IMG/VR virus record: IMGVR_UViG_3300031787_000792
Coordinates: 1-24,742 of that record
Origin: a virus
Reading direction: 5' to 3' (one strand)
DNA length: 24,742 nucleotides
In this document: in pieces, positions 15,084 through 21,278 of the stretch
Layout: every line of letters begins with the position of its first letter
Numbering within the stretch: the first letter of the stretch is position 1
The notes under the pieces: generated by a model
Seen by the model: only the letters and a program-made list of their open reading frames with translations
The model's database searches: none
What the model was told of the DNA's origin: nothing
Program-made: the position numbers and the translations under genes

Positions 15084-15627
15084 GCGAGCTGTCCGGACTC
15101 GTGCCGGGACGTTGAGCTTGAACATTGTCTCGTATCTTTTTGATGGCCTTCTCGACCAGTTTATACAGTGCCCTCACCGGTATGCCGGTCTCCTTGCTGA
15201 CCGTCTCGTATTTAAAGTCCTTCATGGCGTAAAGCCGTAGCACGACCGCATCGAGTTCCGGCATCAGCGAGATATATGCATCTATGTACTCGTTGTCGAT
15301 GCGTGAGCCGAGCCATGGTGTCTCAGGTTCCATGTTCGCGACATCTGCCTCGGTGCTCCAGTTCGCAGCGAAGCGCTTGTACTTCTGCGCGTACTTCGTA
15401 TGCTTGCCGATGTACATCAGATATAGCGATCTGTTGACGTACTCGAACAGCTTCCCTCTTCTCGCCACATCTTCGGCCTGCTCGCGGTGCTTGTCGAATA
15501 TCTTGAGCAATGTCTCACTGAGCAGGTCTTCTCCTCGCACCTTGTCTCTCTCGAGACCGATGGCGTGCTCTCTCCACTGTGCGTAGTGAGTGTTCACAAG
15601 TAGCTCCAAAATGTCGCGATGTTGCAC
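15076..15627 (-). CDS. Sigma-70-family RNA polymerase factor, small phage type
   Basis: Two sigma regions are recognisable. Region 2 has GEDLLSETLLKIFDKHREQAED and then LFEYVNRSLYLMYIGKH. Region 4 has LMPELDAVVLRLYAMKDFKYETVSKETGIPVRALYKLVEKAIKKIRDN, a clear helix-turn-helix. This is the size of an ECF-like or phage late-gene sigma. No ATG is available. The longest frame starts at TTG 15648 (190 aa), and GTG 15627 (183 aa) is preferred because a -7 box at 15646-15653 would place the transcript start downstream of the TTG. The gene leads the operon that ends with terS and the tail genes, suggesting control of late expression. It diverges from the helix-turn-helix gene. Confidence 0.78.
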   Translation of the reverse strand: MQHRDILELLVNTHYAQWREHAIGLERDKVRGEDLLSETLLKIFDKHREQAEDVARRGKLFEYVNRSLYLMYIGKHTKYAQKYKRFAANWSTEADVANMEPETPWLGSRIDNEYIDAYISLMPELDAVVLRLYAMKDFKYETVSKETGIPVRALYKLVEKAIKKIRDNVQAQRPGTSPDSSHE

Positions 15628-15637
15628 TTTTGAGTCA

Positions 15638-15653
15638 TATCTTTGCAAACATA
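15638..15653. promoter_or_regulatory. Palindrome with back-to-back -7 boxes for opposing promoters
   Basis: TATCTTTGCAAACATA reads TATCTTTG on the plus strand (15638-15645) and TATGTTTG on the minus strand (15646-15653). Both are exact matches to the Bacteroidota -7 box TAnnTTTG. The 16-mer is an inverted repeat broken only at the fourth pair. It lies between the sigma gene and the HTH gene, so it could drive both and also serve as an operator. Good -33 boxes were not found at the usual spacing. Confidence 0.5.
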
Positions 15654-15694
15654 CAGCACCGCTTGCGGTATGCCGCGCACATAGCTGTCAACTT

Positions 15695-15967
15695 ATGCAC
15701 ATGACTCTCGAGGACTTCATAGTAGATCACTTCGGCACGAAGGAGCTCGCCGCTCGACGGCTTAAGGTTACACGATGGACGCTGTACCGATGGCTTCGTG
15801 ATCCGGACAGCATCCAGCTCAAGCACTTCAAACGACTCGCACAAATAACTCAGACCGATGTCAATATTCTTATCGCATACGGCTCAGCAAATACTCGCCG
15901 ACCTTCAAGTCATGCTCGACAAGGAGCAGGCTCGTCAGGTGCTCGTCAAGTTGCAGCCGTTAATTGA
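15695..15967 (+). CDS. Helix-turn-helix regulator (90 aa)
   Basis: The start is ATG 15695 (MHMTLEDFIVDHFG) or ATG 15701. Residues ~10-60 read GTKELAARRLKVTRWTLYRWLRDPDSIQLKHFKRLAQITQTDV, a Cro/C1-type helix-turn-helix: two helices, a turn around LKV, the recognition helix RWTLYRWL, then a hydrophobic closing helix. The last ~37 residues are Ser/Ala/Arg-rich and overlap the next gene in another frame, so they are probably a non-conserved tail. It heads the plus-strand operon and faces the sigma gene across a short region with a palindromic promoter site, so a switch-type repressor or activator is likely. Confidence 0.72.
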   Translation: MHMTLEDFIVDHFGTKELAARRLKVTRWTLYRWLRDPDSIQLKHFKRLAQITQTDVNILIAYGSANTRRPSSHARQGAGSSGARQVAAVN

Positions 15968-16433
15968 CGACCGCCACTTCAAAGAGGTGAGTCTTGCCAT
16001 CGTTGAGCTGATGCCAGACGAGCAGCTTCAAGACATCATGAAAACGGCCATCGACCGCACGCCTGCCGAGCTGTTCGAAGTCGCATGTATGTGCGTGACC
16101 GCTGTGACCGGTGTCTCTGATATTCATCGACGACGTAGCAGGCGCTCTGACGAGATCATGAGCAGGTACTACGCACTGTTCATCATGTGCGAGGAGCTCC
16201 ATACGACCTCACAAGCGACCTATCGAGACATCGGTGCTCTATTCACTCCTCCGATACATCACACTGTCATCATACATGCCCGGAAGATGGCCCTCGGCTA
16301 CCTTGAAAGTGATGAAGAGGTACGTCGTGAATTGATGAACATCACGCGACTACTCGCTCAGCATGGTCACTGGCGCTCACTCGAGAAGGTGAAGAGCATC
16401 GCACCCCTAAAAAGTAAACATATAGAACTATGA
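15858..16433 (+). CDS. Protein with DnaA-domain-IV-like C-terminal HTH (191 aa)
   Basis: The first ~65 residues are helical (SHTAQQILADLQVMLDKEQARQVLVKLQPLIDD). From ~95 on, the sequence RRSDEIMSRYYALFIMCEEL, then TTSQATYRDIGALF, then IHHTVIIHARKMALGYLESDEEVR parallels the DnaA domain IV layout. That layout is a helix with Arg, a (S/T)...IG..F turn and the DHTTV.HA signature helix, and here H, T, V and K match at equivalent places. No AAA+ Walker motifs are present, so it is not a complete DnaA. It could bind DnaA-box-like sites in the phage or host. ATG 15858 overlaps the HTH gene by 110 bases; ATG 15912 is an alternative start. Confidence 0.6.
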   Translation: MSIFLSHTAQQILADLQVMLDKEQARQVLVKLQPLIDDRHFKEVSLAIVELMPDEQLQDIMKTAIDRTPAELFEVACMCVTAVTGVSDIHRRRSRRSDEIMSRYYALFIMCEELHTTSQATYRDIGALFTPPIHHTVIIHARKMALGYLESDEEVRRELMNITRLLAQHGHWRSLEKVKSIAPLKSKHIEL

Positions 16434-16672
16434 GTACATACACACACAAGCCGAACACTGGCTCACTATGGAAAAACGACAAGAAGACCGACCCGAAGCA
16501 CCCAGACACGCGAGGTACTGCCTTAATTGATGGCAAGCTCTACCGGATCAGCGGCTGGACTCGTGACGTAAAAGGTCAGAAGATGAGCGGCCTCGTTTTC
16601 ACTCTCGATGAGCAGAAGCCTCAGACGTCTGCACCTGCTCCGACATCCGGCGACGACGATCTACCCTGGTAA
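16430..16672 (+). CDS. Small protein with SSB-like acidic C-terminal tail (80 aa)
   Basis: ATG 16430 overlaps the previous stop (ATGA). The protein opens MSTYTHKPNTGSLWKNDKK and contains DTRGTALIDGKLYRISGWTRDVKGQKMSGLVFTL, which looks like a short beta sheet. A Pro/Ala/Thr spacer follows, and it ends GDDDLPW. The acidic end closely resembles the DDDIPF tip that bacterial SSB uses to dock partner proteins. A role on single-stranded DNA or as an SSB-tail mimic is inferred. The family resembles small N-K-K-D proteins of Bacteroidota phages. The terL ATG follows its TAA by one base, so it is made with the terminase. Confidence 0.62.
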   Translation: MSTYTHKPNTGSLWKNDKKTDPKHPDTRGTALIDGKLYRISGWTRDVKGQKMSGLVFTLDEQKPQTSAPAPTSGDDDLPW

Positions 16673-16673
16673 G

Positions 16674-17975
16674 ATGCCCAAGATAGACTTCCTCCCGAAG
16701 CAGATAGAGTGCTTCCGAGCGCTCACAGTCGACTCACCGGTCGAATGGGTACTCTTTGGAGGAGGTCGTGGCGGCGCGAAGTCGTTCACTGGCTCTGTCT
16801 GGCAGATACAGAGACGTCTCAAGTATCCAGGCACGAGGGGACTCATAGGACGCAGTAAACTCGATACACTGAAGAAGACGACCCTCAAGACCTTCTTCGA
16901 AGTTTGTGCGCTCTATGGCCTACGAATGGAGAAGGATATGACCTTCAATGCTCAGTCGAATGTCATCACGTTCGCGAACGGCTCCGAGATACTACTCAAG
17001 GATCTCTTCGCATATCCTTCCGATCCGGAGTTTCAACAGCTTCAAGGTCTCGAGCTGACCGATGCCTGGATAGATGAGGCCGCGCAGGTCTCACGCCGGG
17101 CTGTGGAGGTACTCAGCTCGTGCTTCCGCTTCAAGATGAAGGAGTATGATCTCAAGCCGAAGATGCTCCTCACGTGCAATCCGCACAAGGGCTGGCTATA
17201 CCACGAGTTCTATGTGCCATGGCGCGACGGAACAACAAGCCCGAAGCGTGCCTTCGTGCAGTCGCTTGCGAGCGAGAATCCTCACCTGCCGTCGAGCTAC
17301 CTCGATACTCTCGAAGATCTCCACGAGATCGACCGGCAGCGCTTGAAGTATGGCATCTGGGAATATGACGAGAGTGCCGACGGTCTCTTCGGCTATGAGG
17401 ACTTGAGTCATGCCTTCCGTGACGAGAAGGTGATCGGTGAGATGTATCTGACCTGCGACGTCGCCAGGCTCGGCAAGGATAGGACTGTCATCGCTGTCTG
17501 GAGAGGTCTCCAGTGCATCGAGATCCATGAGCTAAGGAAGCAGCGAGTCGATGAGGTCGTGCGTGCTATACGTGAGCTGCAAGCGAGGCATAGTGTCGAG
17601 ACGCGTAATGTGATAGCCGATGCTGACGGTGTCGGTGGCGGCCTATGCGATGTGCTCCGGTGCCGTGAGTTCATGAACGGATCACGCGCGGTGCATCCGG
17701 AGCGCTTTGTTCACCTCAAGGCCGAATGCTACTACAAGCTCGCAGAGAAGGTCGAAGCTCGTGCGATAGTGCTCCCCATCAGCCACCGCGATACTATCAT
17801 GAAGGAGCTTGACATGATTCGAAGGAAGAGGCCCGAAGCCGACGGCAAGCTGTCGGTGAGTTCGAAGGATGAGATCAGTCGCCAGCATGGCCTATCTCCC
17901 GACTATGCCGACGCGATCATGATGAGAATGTTCTTCGAGCTGTATCCGAATTATGGCAAGTATAGCTATGGGTAA
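16674..17975 (+). CDS. terL: Terminase large subunit (433 aa)
   Basis: Start ATG 16674 lies one base past the upstream TAA. A longer frame begins 66 bases earlier but overlaps the SSB-like gene. The ATPase domain has Walker A FGGGRGGAKSF (residues 28-38, the usual TerL GGGRGGGKS form) and Walker B DAWIDEA (130-136). The nuclease domain has Asp motifs CDVARLGKDRTVIAVW, VIADADGVGGG and SPDYADAIMM near the C-terminus. The enzyme powers DNA packaging through the portal and cuts concatemers. Length fits the family. It is the last gene of the only plus-strand operon, facing the early operon tail to tail. Confidence 0.95.
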   Translation: MPKIDFLPKQIECFRALTVDSPVEWVLFGGGRGGAKSFTGSVWQIQRRLKYPGTRGLIGRSKLDTLKKTTLKTFFEVCALYGLRMEKDMTFNAQSNVITFANGSEILLKDLFAYPSDPEFQQLQGLELTDAWIDEAAQVSRRAVEVLSSCFRFKMKEYDLKPKMLLTCNPHKGWLYHEFYVPWRDGTTSPKRAFVQSLASENPHLPSSYLDTLEDLHEIDRQRLKYGIWEYDESADGLFGYEDLSHAFRDEKVIGEMYLTCDVARLGKDRTVIAVWRGLQCIEIHELRKQRVDEVVRAIRELQARHSVETRNVIADADGVGGGLCDVLRCREFMNGSRAVHPERFVHLKAECYYKLAEKVEARAIVLPISHRDTIMKELDMIRRKRPEADGKLSVSSKDEISRQHGLSPDYADAIMMRMFFELYPNYGKYSYG

Positions 17976-17997
17976 AAAAAAAGGGCCCGAAGGCCCT
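17976..17997 (-). terminator. UUCG-loop terminator of the early operon
   Basis: On the minus strand AGGGCC-TTCG-GGCCCT is a 6-bp stem closed by C-G over a UUCG tetraloop, followed by a run of eight to nine T. This is a textbook intrinsic terminator for leftward transcription of the early genes. The T-run reaches the terL stop codon on the other strand. No matching T-run exists for rightward transcription. Confidence 0.9.
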
Positions 17998-17998
17998 C

Positions 17999-18012
17999 TG
18001 TAACATGTTACA
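17999..18012. repeat. 14-bp perfect palindrome between converging operons
   Basis: TGTAACATGTTACA is a perfect inverted repeat located between the terL stop and the last early gene. A further ATGTTAC copy lies at 18025-18031. It could be a protein-binding site or a weak hairpin that helps end terL transcription. Confidence 0.5.
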
Positions 18013-18027
18013 ACTTGTTCCACTATG

Positions 18028-18375
18028 TTACCAAAGAAAGCGCACGCGTGCGTACTTGCCGCCTTCTCGTTCCGATAGTATGCCTCCCCTCTCTTCGAGC
18101 AGTCTGAAGAGTATCGCAGTATCTGCCATGTGGTGACGATAGCGAATATCTTGGAACTGGTCGCTCTTCGTCTCGATCCAGGCTGCATCGTACCGGTCAC
18201 GTAGCTCGTCGATGAAGGCGCGCGTGTTGCCGCGTAGGCCCTTGTAGATGTTCGATGCGAGCGGTGCAGGTTCGGTGAACATGTCCGTCTGTTTGGAAGC
18301 CTTGACCATAGCGCCGACCTCCTCCGGCGAGAGTGCTATGAGCACGCCGCCGTCGTTTGTACTTGTGATTTTCAT
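18028..18375 (-). CDS. Unknown early protein, possible winged-helix (115 aa)
   Basis: The last gene of the early operon. ATG 18375 overlaps the preceding stop (ATGA). The N-terminal ~40 residues are variable (MKITSTNDGGVLIALSPEEVGAMVKASKQ). The C-terminal part, QDIRYRHHMADTAILFRLLEERGGILSEREGGKYARVRFLW, has a helix followed by a G-rich hairpin like a small winged helix. That fold is a guess. Its product is not assigned. The stop lies about 30 bases before the operon terminator (leftward), so transcription ends right after it. Confidence 0.65.
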   Translation of the reverse strand: MKITSTNDGGVLIALSPEEVGAMVKASKQTDMFTEPAPLASNIYKGLRGNTRAFIDELRDRYDAAWIETKSDQFQDIRYRHHMADTAILFRLLEERGGILSEREGGKYARVRFLW

Positions 18376-18527
18376 CTGTATATTGAGTTATTTGTTAACT
18401 GATAGAGTTCGCCGCTGATGCTTCTCATGCGGCTCGGTGAGTACTTTACGTCTCCGCGTAGCATCTGGATGCGAAGAGTCCGGAGCTTGACTATGCGCTC
18501 CACTTGTTCGGCTGTGTATGTTTTCAT
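18372..18527 (-). CDS. Small basic early protein (51 aa)
   Basis: ATG 18527 overlaps the 72-aa gene's stop (ATGA), and TGA 18372 overlaps the 115-aa gene's start (ATGA). The peptide MKTYTAEQVERIVKLRTLRI continues with QMLRGDVKYSPSRMRSISGEL. It is rich in Arg/Lys, with a helical N-terminus, suggesting nucleic-acid or protein binding. A longer frame in another phase (18388-18582) is a shadow: it would break the coupling and reads as low-complexity Ser/Pro. Confidence 0.7.
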   Translation of the reverse strand: MKTYTAEQVERIVKLRTLRIQMLRGDVKYSPSRMRSISGELYQLTNNSIYR

Positions 18528-18742
18528 CTGATATTTGTTTGGAGTTCGGATTCGACATCTCGCCAGTACTGAGCGAGTTCATAGTTGCAGTGTAGTTGCA
18601 TCTGTTCGATGAACATCAGCGCGCACTGCCGGGCTGCTTCTGCTCTACTTCGACGACCGCGAAGTGACATGTCGTGTACGACACCACTGAGCAGGTCGTA
18701 GTACTCGTCGAAGAGTATCTGTGCGTGATCCTTTGCCGTCAT
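18524..18742 (-). CDS. Unknown helical early protein (72 aa)
   Basis: A small, mostly helical protein (HAQILFDEYYDLLSGVVHDMS, then RSRAEAARQCALMFIEQMQLH and YWRDVESELQ). It has a basic centre, RGRRSR. The stop of the gene before overlaps its ATG (18739-18742), and its own stop overlaps the next ATG. Its aromatic and Leu/Met-rich face suggests a compact helical bundle or a dimer. No family was recognised; it may be a small regulator of the early block. Confidence 0.68.
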   Translation of the reverse strand: MTAKDHAQILFDEYYDLLSGVVHDMSLRGRRSRAEAARQCALMFIEQMQLHCNYELAQYWRDVESELQTNIR

Positions 18743-19002
18743 GACTTCCCCTCCTTCTCTTGTGGCTTCCAGTTCACCTGCTCCTTCGCGACGTTTGCGA
18801 GTATCGTCCGGACGAGTATGTCTCGGTGTGCATCGCTGAGTTCATGGCTCGGGTCGATTCTGACCTCGTACTTGATGCTGCCGTTCGTGTGCCGTAGCAG
18901 CTCGAAGACATAGGTCGGCTGTGCCTCATCTGAGAGCGCCAGTGTGATAGTGCCTCGGAAGTGCTCGGTGCGCTTGTGAGGCTTGTTGTCGATAGTGATC
19001 AT
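18739..19002 (-). CDS. Unknown early protein (87 aa)
   Basis: ATG 19002 (MITIDNKPHKRTEHFRGTIT) is one base past the NinG-like stop. A longer frame upstream is a shadow of that gene. Strand-like segments GTITLALSDEAQPTYVFELLRHTNGSIKYEVRI are followed by a helix with SDAHRDILVRTILANVAKEQVNW. It looks like a small beta-alpha protein. It lies between the recombination gene and further tiny early genes. Function unknown. Confidence 0.68.
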   Translation of the reverse strand: MITIDNKPHKRTEHFRGTITLALSDEAQPTYVFELLRHTNGSIKYEVRIDPSHELSDAHRDILVRTILANVAKEQVNWKPQEKEGKS

Positions 19003-19003
19003 G

Positions 19004-19555
19004 TTATAGAGTTTTGAGTTGTTTGATTTTTGTCTTGTATAGCTTGATCTGCTCCTGAATCTCCGGCACCGATAGCGAGAGCCGTCCGTTTTTCGCAGCA
19101 TGCAGTTCATCGTATGCCTTCAGTCCGATGCGCTCAACAAGTCGCTCACCGTACTCGATGAGGTTGCCGTGCTTGTGCTGATTGCAGGTCACACACTGGC
19201 CGAAGACATTCGCTTCGTTGAAGCGTAGGTTCGGATAGCTGCCGACGCTGAAATAGTGACCGGCGTCATACTTGCCCCTGAGAGGCTTGCCGCAACTTAT
19301 GCAGGTCAGCATCTTGTCGCGTTCGCGTATGTAGGCATTGAAGACCGTCTGAAGTTCTTTAAGGTACTCCTGGCGAGTCTTGAGCTTTTCGCGCATCTCC
19401 TGGATCTTGAGCCTGCTGTCCTTTGCCTTCATGGCCTTCGCATGTGCCAGCACACAGCTCACCTTCGTGCATGTGACCTGGAGTGTGCTGATGGTCGGTG
19501 AGAAGACCTGCTTGCAGATCTTGCACTTCCTATTTTTTACGTTCGTCAATTTCAT
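19004..19555 (-). CDS. ninG: NinG / Rap-like recombination protein (183 aa)
   Basis: The protein has two Cys-rich blocks as in lambda NinG. The N-terminal one is CKICKQVFSPT with two more Cys ~15-20 on. The second is CISCGKPLRGKYDAGHYFSVGSYPNLRF, then ANVFGQCVTCNQHKHGN. The YDAGHYF..G..P.LRF block and the C..CN motif are hallmarks of the NinG family. A coiled helix with many Lys lies between (residues ~40-80). In lambda the protein (Rap) resolves recombination joints as a Holliday-junction-type nuclease. Here it sits in the same operon as a putative annealing protein and exonuclease. A 51-aa gene overlaps its start by 26 bases. Confidence 0.85.
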   Translation of the reverse strand: MKLTNVKNRKCKICKQVFSPTISTLQVTCTKVSCVLAHAKAMKAKDSRLKIQEMREKLKTRQEYLKELQTVFNAYIRERDKMLTCISCGKPLRGKYDAGHYFSVGSYPNLRFNEANVFGQCVTCNQHKHGNLIEYGERLVERIGLKAYDELHAAKNGRLSLSVPEIQEQIKLYKTKIKQLKTL

Positions 19556-19685
19556 TTTGAACTATGACGCGGTAGCGTCGATTGCGTGCTTTGCATGTTT
19601 TGTCCTCGCTGTGCTCACTGAGCAGCTTCCAGCGCAAGAGCGTGAGCTCGTTGTCTGTCATCGTTTTGACCTGCTTCTTCTTCAT
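19530..19685 (-). CDS. Small basic early protein (51 aa)
   Basis: ATG 19685 overlaps the 75-aa gene's stop (ATGA). The frame runs to TAG 19530, inside the start of the NinG-like gene (26-base overlap). The product MKKKQVKTMTDNELTLLRWK continues LLSEHSEDKTCKARNRRYR, and is highly basic with a helical middle. The ATGA junction and the gene-free gap it fills (19556-19681) argue that it is real. It could be a small DNA-binding protein. Confidence 0.62.
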   Translation of the reverse strand: MKKKQVKTMTDNELTLLRWKLLSEHSEDKTCKARNRRYRVIVQNEIDERKK

Positions 19686-19909
19686 GGCTCTATGATGTGT
19701 ATCAAGTCCATGACGTGCTTCGGTATTCGAAGGAGCTGCCGGTTGTTATGCCTCCACTTGTCGGTGACATGTCCGACCTTCTTGGCCGCGTGTACGATGT
19801 GGAACAGTTCGTTCCTTGAATTGATGACGTCGTAGGTGCCGTCAGAGTTTCGATATACTTTCATCTCTTGCTTGATTATACGGCCGCTTGACATGATTAG
19901 AAAGCGCAT
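19682..19909 (-). CDS. Small early protein next to helicase gene (75 aa)
   Basis: ATG 19909 is one base past the helicase stop, so it is the likely start; an internal ATG (MKVYRNSDGTYD) is an alternative. The segment KVYRNSDGTYDVINSRNELFHIV looks like a short beta sheet. The C-terminal part (GHVTDKWRHNNRQLLRIPKHVMDLIHIIEP) is helical and basic. No known family. Position between DnaB and NinG suggests a replication or recombination accessory. Confidence 0.62.
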   Translation of the reverse strand: MRFLIMSSGRIIKQEMKVYRNSDGTYDVINSRNELFHIVHAAKKVGHVTDKWRHNNRQLLRIPKHVMDLIHIIEP

Positions 19910-19910
19910 G

Positions 19911-21278
19911 TTAAAAGGCCTCTATGGTTTGTATGGGTTGTTTGTTGAAGTCAGTGTATTGCATCACTTCGGCCTTGAAGCGCATCTTTGCGATACCAGT
20001 CGAGCCGTTGCGCTGCTTTGCCACGATGTACTCGCCGCTTCCGGTCAGATCGTTGCCGCTGTCGTCGCGTGTGATGCCGTAGTAGTCGGGACGGAAGAGG
20101 AAGACCACGACATCCGCATCTTGCTCCAGGCTTCCCGACTCGCGAAGGTCGGAGAGCATCGGCCTCTTAGTTGACCTTGCCTCGACTCCTCGCGATAGTT
20201 GAGACAGAGCCACTACCGGTATGTCGCACTCCTTGGCGACGAGCTTCAAGTTGCGACTGATCATGCTGATCTCTTGCTCTCGGTTCTGTCCCTTGTTGCG
20301 GAATTGACTGCCCAGTGTCATGAGCTGCACATAGTCGATGAACACGATGCCGACCTTGTGCTTCTCGACCATGGCCTTGACGCGTGTGCGTAGGTCGAAG
20401 ATAGAGACGCCTGCCGTGTCGTCGATGTATATCGGTAGTCTGTTGAGTCTGTCCTTTGTCATCTGGAAGAGTCGCATCTCATCTGTGTCGAGTCGGTACT
20501 TCATCACTTTCTGACCATCCAGGCCGCTCATCATGCTGATCATGCGAAGGATCACTTGAGCACTGGACATCTCGAGCGAGAAGAAGAGCACCGGCATGCC
20601 ACGCTGTGCCATGTTCAGCATCTCGCTGATCGCCATCGCAGTCTTGCCCATGCCCGGACGACCTGCCATGTACATGAGGTCTGTCTTCTGGTGTCCTCCG
20701 ATGAGCTTGTCGACGCACTCGATGCCTGACGACACACCACTTACGCCGCTCGCTTCCTTCTCTCGTGATATGACTGACTCTGCGACCTTCTCGGTCAGCT
20801 CGTTGACGTGTGCCACTGTGGTCTTCACGTTTGTCGAGAATACTTGCGTCATCTGACTACTGAAGCGGTCGAACATCTCGAACACATCAGCGCTCGGATC
20901 GTAGGCCAGCTCGTTCACCTGGGCACTGATGCGAGCGAACTCTCTCTTCATGTAGTGCTCGCTGAGCATGAGGCACCACTGCTCAAGATTGGCGGTCGAT
21001 GCCACTCGTGAGGTGAGTCCGGCTATGTACGCAGGCCCTCCGCACTGATCAAGCAGGCGCTCCTTCCGGATGTGCTGAGTGACCGTGAGAATGTCGATAG
21101 GCTTGTTGTGAAGGAAGAGCTGAGTCATAGCCTCGAAGATAGCCGTGTGCCGGCCATCGTAGAAGCGCTCTGCCGATAGGTGAGCGATGACTGAGGTCAT
21201 GGCCTTGCTCTCCATGAGCACAGCACCGAGCACCAGCTGCTCGAGTTCTATGTCGTTTGATGGTAGTCTTGAGATCAT
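19911..21278 (-). CDS. dnaB: Replicative DNA helicase, DnaB-like (455 aa)
   Basis: The N-terminal helical domain (LPSNDIELEQLVLGAVLMES, residues 5-24) and the RecA-like domain are both present. Walker A is GRPGMGKT (206-213), Walker B IVFIDYVQLM (311-320), and the later motif SQLSRGVEAR...M.DLRESG..EQDADVV matches DnaB. The C-terminal segment has FRPDYYG and the KQRNG loop. Length matches host DnaB (~450-470 aa). I use ATG 21278, which overlaps the initiator's stop (ATGA); a further ATG at 21308 would overlap more. It is a hexameric helicase that unwinds the fork, probably loaded by the initiator protein encoded just upstream. Confidence 0.95.
   Translation of the reverse strand: MISRLPSNDIELEQLVLGAVLMESKAMTSVIAHLSAERFYDGRHTAIFEAMTQLFLHNKPIDILTVTQHIRKERLLDQCGGPAYIAGLTSRVASTANLEQWCLMLSEHYMKREFARISAQVNELAYDPSADVFEMFDRFSSQMTQVFSTNVKTTVAHVNELTEKVAESVISREKEASGVSGVSSGIECVDKLIGGHQKTDLMYMAGRPGMGKTAMAISEMLNMAQRGMPVLFFSLEMSSAQVILRMISMMSGLDGQKVMKYRLDTDEMRLFQMTKDRLNRLPIYIDDTAGVSIFDLRTRVKAMVEKHKVGIVFIDYVQLMTLGSQFRNKGQNREQEISMISRNLKLVAKECDIPVVALSQLSRGVEARSTKRPMLSDLRESGSLEQDADVVVFLFRPDYYGITRDDSGNDLTGSGEYIVAKQRNGSTGIAKMRFKAEVMQYTDFNKQPIQTIEAF

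Noticed and set aside
18388-18582. 64-aa minus-strand frame
   Set aside because: It is Ser/Pro/Arg-rich shadow sequence. The 51-aa frame at 18372-18527 fits both neighbouring ATGA junctions.
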